Shown here piece by piece: positions 17,483-25,560 of a DNA stretch of 64,000 bases. The position numbers and the translations under genes are program-made. Within the stretch, counting starts at the first letter, position 1. Each line of letters opens with the position of its first letter. Location of the stretch: assembly GCF_964021845.1 (NCBI RefSeq), contig NZ_CAXHZC010000001.1:1178001-1242000 (forward strand), written 5' to 3'. Origin of the DNA: Arcticibacterium sp964021845. GTDB lineage: Bacteria > Bacteroidota > Bacteroidia > Cytophagales > Spirosomataceae. The notes under the pieces were generated by a model. It was not told the DNA's origin and did not search any database. It was given only the letters and a program-made list of their open reading frames with translations.

Positions 17483-17918
17483 AGAATTACATCATCATAA
17501 TTTCCTAGTCTTATCTTAAGTCTTTAAAGGCCTCCTGCTCAATATTATTTTCATCAAAATCATAGGGTTTCCAAATTAAAAACCGAGAAAATTGCAACCA
17601 TTCTATTCAGTTTTCATTTCCCGAGTCATTCTTCAAAAGTTCTTTTATATAATGTAAGTAAGCTTTAAAGGCTTACTTACATTATCTGACTCAAGCTGCA
17701 CAACTAGCTTTTTATATTTGATGATTAGCTAGAAAAACAACTTGTACTTTTTAAAGGTTTTCTATAGCTTTGATAACAAGGAAATTCGCAACAGCTTTAG
17801 GGATTTCAGTGAATTAATATGCCAACAGCTACAAGAAGAGATACCTCAGGGCAAGCATAGATTTACACGAACGCTATGAAAACTTAAACTTTGTAAATCT
17901 AAATAAAAAACATTTCTT
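17483..17918. other. Intergenic stretch with a perfect inverted repeat and a gene remnant
   Basis: No intact gene is seen. The stretch contains the inverted repeat described at 17649. A short open stretch lies on the + strand (stop codon TGA at 17877-17879) with protein-like composition; it includes the peptides EIRNSFRDFSELI and QQLQEEIPQGKHRF, lacks a start codon, and looks like the 3' end of a lost gene. An A-rich leader precedes the sheath gene at 17919. Confidence 0.45.
17649..17685. repeat. Perfect 15-bp inverted repeat
   Basis: ATAATGTAAGTAAGC (17649-17663) and GCTTACTTACATTAT (17671-17685) are exact reverse complements around a 7-nt loop. There is no T-run, so it is a poor intrinsic terminator. 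It could be an operator, a folded leader element or the trace of a mobile element next to the tail sheath gene. Confidence 0.7.
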
Positions 17919-19502
17919 ATGAATTTATCAACTATTAAAACTCCAGGGGTTTACGTTAATGAGGTAAATGCTTTCGGAAATTCTGTAGTGCCTATTGCTA
18001 CTGCTGTTCCGGCATTTATAGGTTATACACCACAAGCTACATACGAAGGAAAATCTTACAGTAATGTAGCAACTAAAATTACGTCATTTGCAGATTTTAA
18101 AGCTATCTTTTGTTTGCCAAATCCACCACCACCTGCAGATCCTGCAAAACAATATAATCCTGAATATTATTTAGTAGCCGAAGCCAGTCAACCCACCAAG
18201 GACAATTATATTAAAATTGGAACTGCGTTCTATTCAATTTTACCCGACCCAAATACAGTTTACTACTTATACAACAGTATAAAATTGTTTTATGATAATG
18301 GTGGAGGAGATGCATACATCGTTTCTGTTGGCTCCTATGGTAAGCCTTCTGGCTCTCCAGCAACACTTGGAGAACAAATAGTGAATTCTAATATACAATT
18401 AAATCAATTGACAAATGGTTTAGCCTTATTGAAGCAAGAACTAGAGCCTACAATGTATATTTGTCCAGAAGCAACTTTACTGTCAGTAGATAACAATGCA
18501 TCTTTAATGAAAGCAATGTTGTCACAAGCTTCTGAAATGCAAACCACCGTATGTATTTTCGATGTTATAGGAGGAAGGAATCCGGATCCTATAAACTATA
18601 TGGATGCCATTGCTACTTTTAGAGACGGAACTGGTGCAAATAGTTTAGGTTATGGAACGGCATACTATCCCTTTGTAGGTACAACGGTAATGCAAAGTTC
18701 AGATATAGATTACACAAACCTATTTGGGGGAGATATTACTCAATTGCAAGCTATTTTAAGTTCATCAAATAATCCGAATGCTACGATAGATACCATAATC
18801 GCAAATATTCAAAATCCTCCAGGAGGCGAAGCATTGGCCGTAAGCCAATATAATAATTCATTGTTATCAGCAAGTACAACCTACGGCACCATTATAGCAA
18901 CTGTATTAAAAGAAGCCAATACATTACCTCCAAGTGGTGGTATGGCAGGAGTAATAACAAATACGGATAATCAGGTAGGTCCATGGCAATCTCCAGCAAA
19001 TACATCTATGATAGATGTAATAAGCTTACCTATTAACTTAACAGATACACAGCAAGCGGACTTAAACGTAGATGCTATTTCTGGAAAATCAATTAACGCA
19101 ATTCGTAATTTTAATAGATTAGGAATTTTAATCTGGGGAGCTAGAACATTGGATGGAAATAGCCAAGATTGGAGATATCTTTCTGTAAGAAGAACCATGA
19201 TTTTTTTAGAGCAATCATGCAAGTTAGCAACTAACGCTTATGTATTTGAACCAAACACTAAAAACACTTGGGAGGCAGTAAAAGCTATGATTGGTAGTTT
19301 TCTAAATAATGTATGGACGCAAGGGGGCTTGCAAGGGGCTAGTGCCTCAGATGCTTTTTCTGTAGAATGTGGACTAGGAAGTACCATGACTACAGAGGAT
19401 ATTCTTAATGGATTTATGAATGTAAGTGTAAAAGTTGCTGTAGTTAGACCTGCAGAGTTCATAGTTTTTACAATCCAACAAGAAATGGCTACCTCTAGTT
19501 AA
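17919..19502 (+). CDS. Contractile tail sheath protein (phage/extracellular contractile injection system type), orphan
   Basis: The 527-residue protein has the N-terminal sheath signature TIKTPGVYVNEVNAFGNSVV (5-24), followed by ETAIPAFIGYT-like sequence (AVPAFIGYTPQA), as in sheaths of Afp, PVC and related injection particles. The C-terminal domain is complete (GGLQGASASDAFSVECGLGS near 467-486, then VAVVRPAEFIVFTIQQEM), which is the part that hooks neighbouring subunits. No tube, baseplate, spike, AAA ATPase or effector genes are nearby, so on its own it cannot form an injection machine. It may add a sheath variant to a particle coded elsewhere, be a leftover of a lost cluster, or have another role. 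Upstream lies a gene remnant and an inverted repeat. Confidence 0.92.
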   Translation: MNLSTIKTPGVYVNEVNAFGNSVVPIATAVPAFIGYTPQATYEGKSYSNVATKITSFADFKAIFCLPNPPPPADPAKQYNPEYYLVAEASQPTKDNYIKIGTAFYSILPDPNTVYYLYNSIKLFYDNGGGDAYIVSVGSYGKPSGSPATLGEQIVNSNIQLNQLTNGLALLKQELEPTMYICPEATLLSVDNNASLMKAMLSQASEMQTTVCIFDVIGGRNPDPINYMDAIATFRDGTGANSLGYGTAYYPFVGTTVMQSSDIDYTNLFGGDITQLQAILSSSNNPNATIDTIIANIQNPPGGEALAVSQYNNSLLSASTTYGTIIATVLKEANTLPPSGGMAGVITNTDNQVGPWQSPANTSMIDVISLPINLTDTQQADLNVDAISGKSINAIRNFNRLGILIWGARTLDGNSQDWRYLSVRRTMIFLEQSCKLATNAYVFEPNTKNTWEAVKAMIGSFLNNVWTQGGLQGASASDAFSVECGLGSTMTTEDILNGFMNVSVKVAVVRPAEFIVFTIQQEMATSS

Positions 19503-19611
19503 GAGTTAAATACAAATACTTTAGCTAATATTAGGCTCGAGTTCAGCGATTCAGGCTTCGTTTAACTTCAGTATTTGTTGCAAAAAAAACAAAACCGGAC
19601 TTCCAGAATTA

Positions 19612-19866
19612 ATGGTACTTAGAAAAGAAATGACAGTGGCTGAGATAAGCCATTTAATCGGCTTTGCCTTTGTGACCGTTTTTGCTCTGGTCAAAGTTTT
19701 TAATGGTCTTTACCTTTTTGCTTTAGTTATAATGTTTGTCAATATATTGATGAACTTATATCCATCATTATTACAACAAGAAAACAAAAGAAATATTGAC
19801 AGATTGATAAAAGTGACTGGCAGGAAAGCTAAGCACCCAGACATTCCATTGTACCTTAAACCGTAG
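19612..19866 (+). CDS. Short membrane protein resembling the C-terminal half of CrtO-type acyltransferases
   Basis: The 84-residue product has a charged start (RKEMTVAEISHLIGF) and one long or two short membrane spans (about 18-55), then NLYPSLLQQENKRNIDRLI. The pattern E-x-SH followed by spans and N-x-YP-x-LLQ-x-N resembles the C-terminal half of glycosyl-4,4'-diaponeurosporenoate acyltransferase-like proteins, which are usually about twice as long. The frame upstream to 19525 shows no matching N-terminal half, so the gene may be a truncated relic or a naturally short member. An ATG six codons in (19630) is another possible start. Confidence 0.45.
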   Translation: MVLRKEMTVAEISHLIGFAFVTVFALVKVFNGLYLFALVIMFVNILMNLYPSLLQQENKRNIDRLIKVTGRKAKHPDIPLYLKP

Positions 19867-19908
19867 CAAAGAAGTATTTTTTTGAAAAAGCTAATCAAAC
19901 AATACCAA

Positions 19909-20622
19909 ATGAAAGAACATTACGAACCTAAATTTGTAGAAAAACTATTTGACAAAATGTCAAGTTCGTATTCGAGAATGAATTATATAACCTCATTTGG
20001 CTTTAGTGAAAGGTGGAGAAAAGAATGTGTGAATGAAATTGATTTAAGTCATGGAAAAGTAATTGTTGACCTTCTAACTGGAATGGGAGAATGCTGGAAA
20101 TTCATTGATAAAAATGCAGATAAAACGGCTAAAATAATAGGACTAGATTTTTCAACAGAAATGATAAAAAAAGCCGAGAAAAATAAATCCAAGTTTAAGA
20201 ATCGAGAAATAGAACTCTTAAGAGAAAACGTTTTTGAAAACTCTATAAAGAGTAACTCAGCCGATTCCGTAATTTCTGGTTTCGGTTTAAAAACTTTTAA
20301 TAATAAACAACTGGAAAGATTGGCTATAGAAATAAATCGTATTCTAAAAACGAATGGCAACTTTTCTTTAATAGATGTATCTGTTCCTAAAAATAATATG
20401 CTTAAGGGTTTTTACATGTTCTACTTGAAATACATAATTCCAATTCTCGGAAAATTGTTTTTAGGAAATTCCGAAGCATACAAGATGCTTGGCAGATATA
20501 CCACAGAATTTGAAAATTCTAAAAATGTAAAGCAGATTTTTGAAAAACAGAATTTCAAAGTAGAGTATGTAGCATACTTTTACGGTTGTGCTAGTGGAAT
20601 AAAAGGAACAAAAACTAATTAA
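19909..20622 (+). CDS. UbiE-like class I SAM-dependent methyltransferase
   Basis: A 237-residue methyltransferase of the Rossmann-fold type. The N-terminal VEKLFDKMSSSYSRMNYITS resembles UbiE/MenG proteins. Motif I is degenerate (VIVDLLTGMGECW instead of DxGxGxG), followed by the acidic strand IIGLDFSTEMIKKAEKN and IISGFGLKTFN-like motif IV (SVISGFGLKTFNNKQ). The odd first glycine motif may alter SAM binding. I take ATG 19909 rather than the TTG nine codons earlier. The gene follows the short CrtO-like frame by 42 bp, and lipid or quinone modification is possible, but no substrate is supported. Confidence 0.78.
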   Translation: MKEHYEPKFVEKLFDKMSSSYSRMNYITSFGFSERWRKECVNEIDLSHGKVIVDLLTGMGECWKFIDKNADKTAKIIGLDFSTEMIKKAEKNKSKFKNREIELLRENVFENSIKSNSADSVISGFGLKTFNNKQLERLAIEINRILKTNGNFSLIDVSVPKNNMLKGFYMFYLKYIIPILGKLFLGNSEAYKMLGRYTTEFENSKNVKQIFEKQNFKVEYVAYFYGCASGIKGTKTN

Positions 20623-20666
20623 ATTCTTTCAATTAATTTTATAGCTAATAAGATAAACTACTACTA

Positions 20667-20924
20667 ATGACAGAAAAAGAACTATCCGAATTAACAGACG
20701 AAGAGCTGTTAGTTAAAGCGAAAAAAATGAAATCAAACTCTATCATGAACGCCGCCCTTATCGGAGTTATGATTGGAATCACTATTTACGGTATTGCTAA
20801 AAACAATTTTGGGTTATTCGCCATCATCCCCTTATTTTTCGCATTCAGAGTATTTAATAATCCTAAAAACAAAGCAAAAGATAAAGCCTTGAAAAAAATA
20901 TTGAAAGAAAGGGATTTGGAATAA
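20667..20924 (+). CDS. Small two-span membrane protein
   Basis: The 85-residue product begins with a highly acidic amphipathic helix (TEKELSELTDEELLVKAKKM), then has two hydrophobic segments (about 28-43 and 48-62) and a lysine-rich tail. Proteins of this shape are frequent in Bacteroidota and have no assigned role. It follows the methyltransferase by 44 bp on the same strand. Confidence 0.6.
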   Translation: MTEKELSELTDEELLVKAKKMKSNSIMNAALIGVMIGITIYGIAKNNFGLFAIIPLFFAFRVFNNPKNKAKDKALKKILKERDLE

Positions 20925-21342
20925 ACCACTCTCTTTATTTCAAATATTAAATCAAGAGCTATCACCACACTCACAGCAAGTCCAATGTTTACTTTACCCA
21001 AATCTTTGGCAATAATGATGTAGGTATTTTTGGTTTTTGACTTGTTAAGCAAATAGGCAATAACAAACTCTCTACCTGCTAAAATCCCATTAAACACCCA
21101 AGCCGATATTATCAAGTCTATTTAAGTAATGACTACTTTCAAAAATGTGTTATTAAAAAATCGTCAAATGCAATGGTAATTTGAACTCAATAAAATTCTA
21201 TCGCAGATAATTATATCAAATAGAAAAAAAACAAACAAAGCAAGATTAATCTACCAAAAACAAAACCAAATACTTTCGTTTATTTTCGTTATAATTGCAT
21301 TTACTTAGATTTACCAGCCTAATCGAAACTAATCGAAACCCT
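20925..21342. other. Intergenic stretch with a possible antisense gene fragment
   Basis: Between the small membrane protein and the DUF1593 gene no intact gene is supported. On the - strand, roughly 21120 down to 20930, there is a protein-like frame (peptides AWVFNGILAGREFVIAYLLN and YIIIAKDLGKVNIGLAVSV) with no ATG and a stop just upstream. It looks like a fragment of a membrane-protein gene. The rest is A-rich and uninformative. Confidence 0.4.
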
Positions 21343-22965
21343 ATGAAACTTTCAATTCCCTCTGCCCTTGCCTATTTAAGAACAGGTTTTAAGCCACTGG
21401 CTGCTCAGAAGAAATCTATAATTCATCTTGTCCAAAAATTAACTAAACATGAAGAACTGACTTACCAGACTGAGTGTCTGTTAATTAAAGTCTCAAAATC
21501 TTTCAGATATAAGCAGACAAGCATATTAGCTATGGCAATAGCCTGCATGTTAGTGTTTCAGTCTTGTAGCAGCGAAACCTCCTCAGAAATTACCTCCACA
21601 GAGAAAAAACCACGTGTTATTATCACAAGTGATGGTGAAATAGACGACGAATGCTCTATGGTCAGGTGTCTCCTTTATGCCAATGAGTGGGATATTGAGG
21701 CAATAGTTACCACCAGTTCCCAATACCACTGGCAGGGTCATGATTGGGCCGGCGACCATTGGATTGAGCCTTATTTGAAAGCTTATAAAGAGATATATCC
21801 TAACTTAATAAAACATGATGCTAGCTATCCTAGCCCTTCGTATCTATATGACCGTTACCGCATGGGAAACATAAGTGCTGAAGGAGAAATGGAAGAAGTT
21901 ACAGAAGGTTCACAGCTAATTGCAGAAGTGCTGCTGGATGACACAGACGATAGTGAAATATGGATACAAGCTTGGGGTGGCATTAATACCATAGCAAGAG
22001 CATTAAAAACCATAGAAGAAGAGCATCCTGAAAAAATGGAGGATGTAGCTAAAAAAATGCGATTCTATTTCATTTTTGAGCAAGACTCCACCTACCAATC
22101 TTACATTTTGCCTAAATGGGGGAAATATCAAATTCCTACTATTATTTCAGACCAATTTGAAGCCTTGGCTTATCGCTGGAAACGAATTCAACCAAAGGAA
22201 AACCAGGAGTACTTTGAAGCCCCGTGGATCAAAGAAAACATATTAGAAAATCATGGGCCGCTATGCTCGCTTTACAAAGCTCATAATGGTGAAGACACAA
22301 CTTACCTTGTAGGCGACTTCAGAGCCGAGGGCGATTCGCCTGCATTCCTTCATACCGTTCCTACTGGCCTAAGAAGCATGGAGTCTCCCGACTTTGGAGG
22401 TTGGGGTGGCAGGTTTGTTAAAATTCGCGATAATACGTGGATGGACCCTGCTCCCTATGATGGCTATGTACACCCAGAAGGACGCTATTACAAAACCACG
22501 GTTTGGGGAAGAAAAGTCTTAAACGAAGGAGACTCGTACATAACCAACCCAAATTTGCTATCTTTTTTCAAACCAATGTGGCGTTGGTCTGTAGCTCAGC
22601 AAAACGATTTTGCAGCACGTGCAGATTGGTCTGTCAAATCCTTTGAAGAAGCCAACCACGCCCCTATTGTAAAACTTGAGCATAATAATGATTTGACCGC
22701 CAAACCGGGTGCTGAAGTTAAACTAAGTGCCCTAGGAACAACCGACCCTGACGGTGACACTTTATACTATAATTGGTGGCAATATGATGAGGCTGACACC
22801 TATCAAGGCAATGTTGATATCATAAATTCCAAGCAAGCTAAAGCATCACTAACCATACCGCAAAATGCTAAAGCAGGAGAAACCATCCATGTGATATGCG
22901 AAGTAAGTGATTCAGGTAACCCTACACTAACTAAATATGCTAGAATAGTCATTACAGCAAATTGA
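21343..22965 (+). CDS. DUF1593 nucleoside hydrolase-like lipoprotein
   Basis: The protein (540 aa from ATG 21343) has a nucleoside-hydrolase-like domain near its N-terminus. RVIITSDGEIDDECSMVRCL gives the Asp cluster that binds Ca in nucleoside hydrolases, followed by IEAIVTTSSQYHWQGHDWA and the IQAWGGINTIARAL segment. A C-terminal Ig/cadherin-like domain (ALGTTDPDGDTLYYNWWQYD onward) completes the usual DUF1593 layout. A membrane segment ending in VFQSC looks like a lipobox, but it lies about 60 residues after the ATG, so the true start may be an unusual codon nearer to 21500. The substrate is probably a glycoside or nucleoside; this is unproven. Confidence 0.82.
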   Translation: MKLSIPSALAYLRTGFKPLAAQKKSIIHLVQKLTKHEELTYQTECLLIKVSKSFRYKQTSILAMAIACMLVFQSCSSETSSEITSTEKKPRVIITSDGEIDDECSMVRCLLYANEWDIEAIVTTSSQYHWQGHDWAGDHWIEPYLKAYKEIYPNLIKHDASYPSPSYLYDRYRMGNISAEGEMEEVTEGSQLIAEVLLDDTDDSEIWIQAWGGINTIARALKTIEEEHPEKMEDVAKKMRFYFIFEQDSTYQSYILPKWGKYQIPTIISDQFEALAYRWKRIQPKENQEYFEAPWIKENILENHGPLCSLYKAHNGEDTTYLVGDFRAEGDSPAFLHTVPTGLRSMESPDFGGWGGRFVKIRDNTWMDPAPYDGYVHPEGRYYKTTVWGRKVLNEGDSYITNPNLLSFFKPMWRWSVAQQNDFAARADWSVKSFEEANHAPIVKLEHNNDLTAKPGAEVKLSALGTTDPDGDTLYYNWWQYDEADTYQGNVDIINSKQAKASLTIPQNAKAGETIHVICEVSDSGNPTLTKYARIVITAN

Positions 22966-23019
22966 ATAACCTAAAAATCCTCTTTAAATAATAATCTCAA
23001 CCTAAACTTTAAAATTAAT

Positions 23020-24252
23020 ATGTACTCAAAAACAAAACTGTCCTTAATGATAATGCTGGGCATGCTTACCTCTATGAGCTTTGCTCAAATACAGCCTATC
23101 CCAAAGGATGCAGGCAGTGGACTAGACGGACGCTACTGGAAGTATACCAATGGGCCAATGGTTAAACTTGCAGGTGACGTAATGGCCACCATAAACGAGC
23201 GACCTGCTGATGCCACCTTTAAGGCAAGCAAAATGAAATACCAGAGAAACGACATCTCATTGCTGGTTGATTGGCTTGGAGAAGATGGAGCCAGTGTTGT
23301 TTTTTCAAACAAACCTAAAAGCCCAGATGTTGATGGTAGTATTTTTAGTTTCACAGGCTTAATAGCCATTCCAGAAGCTGGCGAAGTAAACTTTAGAGCT
23401 GCTTCAGATGATGGCTGTTTGGTCTGGATTGATGGACAAAAAGTAATCAATAATGATGGTCACGGAAATGCTCCAGGTAAAAACCCTGATGGAAAAATGA
23501 CTTTCAAAAAGCCAGGTCTTTACCCAATAGAAATTGTCTATTACAATGGAAGTTGGAGAGATTACTTAAACCGGTACGGCGAAGGTGTCTTTAGTTTCGA
23601 GGTAAACGGTGCTCCCGTTAAAACGGAAAGCCTTTATTCGTCAAGAATGCTGAATAAAACATTGATATTTCCCTCAGCAGCTGAAAAAATTCCAGCAGAA
23701 AAAGGTACAGGATTAGTTGGTCGTCTTTGGAAAAGGTCAGGAAAACCGCTTTCAGGTTTAGCTGGCGAAGGAATACATATTATGAAAACTACCCCTTCAC
23801 ATGGCCTTTTTACTGCTACTAGATTAAGTTATGCAGGAAATGAGCTTACGCCAATGGTGAAATGGCTAAAAGAAGATTCTACAAGTTTGGCCATGTACTA
23901 TGAAACAGAATTTGCGAATATTGACGAATGTCTTTTTAGCTTCAATGGATACATTGCTATTCCAGAGAAGGGCGAAATAGAATTCAATATCTCTTCTGAT
24001 GATGGTACCATACTAAGCATTGGTGGACAAAAAGTGATAGTTAATGACGGTTACAGAGCAGCACCGGGTCTTGCTCCCAAAGGAACAGCCGTTTTCTTAA
24101 AGGCAGGTCTTTACCCGATAGAAATCTTGTATTACAATGGTGCTTATAAAGACGAGGAAGCGGGCACCAGAGGGGAAGGTATTATGAAGTTTTTTGTCAA
24201 TGGTAAAAATATAAACCCTGACCTCTTATACCCAACATCAGTTAGTAATTAA
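23020..24252 (+). CDS. Secreted protein with two PA14 domains
   Basis: A 410-residue exported protein (signal peptide about 1-22, ending SFAQ) made of two tandem PA14 modules, about 30-205 and 225-405. Each shows the calcium/sugar-binding style motif: SDDGCLVWIDGQKVINNDG and SDDGTILSIGGQKVIVNDG, then PGLYPIEIVYYNG and AGLYPIEILYYNG. PA14 domains bind carbohydrate, so it is probably a glycan-binding surface or secreted protein. There is no catalytic domain. It follows the DUF1593 gene by 54 bp and ends before a strong terminator, so both may be one transcript acting on the same substrate. Confidence 0.87.
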   Translation: MYSKTKLSLMIMLGMLTSMSFAQIQPIPKDAGSGLDGRYWKYTNGPMVKLAGDVMATINERPADATFKASKMKYQRNDISLLVDWLGEDGASVVFSNKPKSPDVDGSIFSFTGLIAIPEAGEVNFRAASDDGCLVWIDGQKVINNDGHGNAPGKNPDGKMTFKKPGLYPIEIVYYNGSWRDYLNRYGEGVFSFEVNGAPVKTESLYSSRMLNKTLIFPSAAEKIPAEKGTGLVGRLWKRSGKPLSGLAGEGIHIMKTTPSHGLFTATRLSYAGNELTPMVKWLKEDSTSLAMYYETEFANIDECLFSFNGYIAIPEKGEIEFNISSDDGTILSIGGQKVIVNDGYRAAPGLAPKGTAVFLKAGLYPIEILYYNGAYKDEEAGTRGEGIMKFFVNGKNINPDLLYPTSVSN

Positions 24253-24288
24253 TCTCTACTTGATTTAATAGCCTAATTTCAATTTTCA

Positions 24289-24334
24289 AAACCGCTTTTC
24301 TAAGTTCAAACTTAGGGGAGCGGTTTGTTTTTTT
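24289..24334 (+). terminator. Long hairpin terminator after the PA14 gene
   Basis: A 16-bp stem with a few G-U pairs (24289-24304 with 24311-24326; outer part AAACCGCT/AGCGGTTT, inner part CTAAG/CTTAG) around a 6-nt loop, followed by G and seven T residues. Confidence 0.9.
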
Positions 24335-24435
24335 GAGCTACCCCAATCTTAGTCCTAGTTATGAACATAAGACTTGACGCTACATCCCCGATAAAAACCA
24401 CTCATATAATATCAAGCAAATCTCAAAGCCATGGT

Positions 24436-24467
24436 CTTGACATTTGCTCAAAAACCTGCTAGCTTGC
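24436..24467 (+). promoter_or_regulatory. Bacteroidota-type promoter of the serine hydrolase gene
   Basis: CTTG (24436-24439), a 20-bp spacer and TAGCTTGC (24460-24467) approximate the -33/-7 pattern. The -7 region is similar to those before the sulfatase and sialidase genes. The start codon is 47 bp downstream. Confidence 0.4.
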
Positions 24468-24514
24468 TAATACTGTAACCATAAAGGGAAACTACGATAA
24501 CCTGAAAGCTGAAA

Positions 24515-25540
24515 ATGAAACAAACAAAACGTATACTCCGAATTCTATTTATTCTAGCCAGTATAGGCTCCTTATATTTTGTACCATGGATTTTAGTCAA
24601 AGCTTGGATATTACCCTTACCAAACACTGTCCAAGAACAAGTAGATGCAGCAATTAATTATGGCTTTGATGGAATGATAGTATATGTAGATCAAGCAGGA
24701 AAACCACCAGCATTTTACGCAGCAGGTTATAAAAACAGGGCAAATAAGACTCCGGCAGACCCAAAGTCTTTATTCAAAATTGGGAGTATAAACAAACTGT
24801 ATGTTGCGGTGGCTATCACCAAACTAGTAAATGCCAATAAGCTTTCATTAGATAAAACCTTAGCCGATTACTTTCCGGAGCTTGTAGGGAGAATAGAATA
24901 TGCTGACGAAATTACTTTGAGAATGATGGTTCAGCACAGGAGCGGTATGCCCATATTCACCAACCACCCCGGTTTCTGGAACCAGCCACAAGCCGACAGC
25001 ATAGATGTATTACAGTATGCTTTGGACTTACCTGCCAACTTTAAACCCGGGGAAGACTATGAATACTGTAATACCGGTTATCTATTGCTTTCCAGACTTA
25101 TTGACAAAGTGGTGGGTTACAGCCATAACCAATTTATAAAAGAAGAAATATTAATACCACTTGGTCTTAAAAACACTTTTAGTGCTCTGAGTGAAATTAA
25201 TATGGACAATCTTATGAGCGGCTATTATATAGGTTTTGAAGAAGATTTAAAGACCAATGACTATGGTGCTATGATAGCTACGGCAGAAGATGTAGGCAAA
25301 TTCTTACGAGCATTAAATGATGGCTCTGTCTTTAAAGAAGGTGAACAAGAAATATACTCCTCTATTTATGAGTATGAACATGGCGGTCTCATTCCTGGTT
25401 ATCAGTGTCTTTCAGAATATCATAAAGACATTGACACCGTAGTAGTTCAGTTTATGAATACCACAGATTTTAATGGCTACAACTGGAATTTATCTGAAAT
25501 ATTCATTAACCGCATTGTCAAAATCATCAAGAAAGGGTAA
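24515..25540 (+). CDS. Serine hydrolase of the class C beta-lactamase/D-aminopeptidase family
   Basis: A 341-residue membrane-anchored or exported protein (hydrophobic segment about 8-29). Catalytic motifs of the penicillin-recognising fold are present: SxxK as KIGSINKL (near 90), YxN as YCN in YEYCNTGYLLL (near 187), and a late EHGG triad element (near 289). These enzymes act as carboxypeptidases, esterases or amidases more often than as true beta-lactamases. It starts a run of three same-strand genes (24515-28383) spaced by 20-90 bp. Confidence 0.87.
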   Translation: MKQTKRILRILFILASIGSLYFVPWILVKAWILPLPNTVQEQVDAAINYGFDGMIVYVDQAGKPPAFYAAGYKNRANKTPADPKSLFKIGSINKLYVAVAITKLVNANKLSLDKTLADYFPELVGRIEYADEITLRMMVQHRSGMPIFTNHPGFWNQPQADSIDVLQYALDLPANFKPGEDYEYCNTGYLLLSRLIDKVVGYSHNQFIKEEILIPLGLKNTFSALSEINMDNLMSGYYIGFEEDLKTNDYGAMIATAEDVGKFLRALNDGSVFKEGEQEIYSSIYEYEHGGLIPGYQCLSEYHKDIDTVVVQFMNTTDFNGYNWNLSEIFINRIVKIIKKG

Positions 25541-25560
25541 AGAAGTTTCTAAGGTTAAGA

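Noticed and set aside
16523..21342. A prophage or a full contractile injection system
   Set aside because: Only the sheath gene is present; no capsid, portal, terminase, tube, baseplate, integrase or ATPase gene was found.
24515..25540. A beta-lactamase resistance gene
   Set aside because: The fold motifs are shared by many non-lactamase esterases and peptidases, and the adjacent hydrolases give no resistance context.
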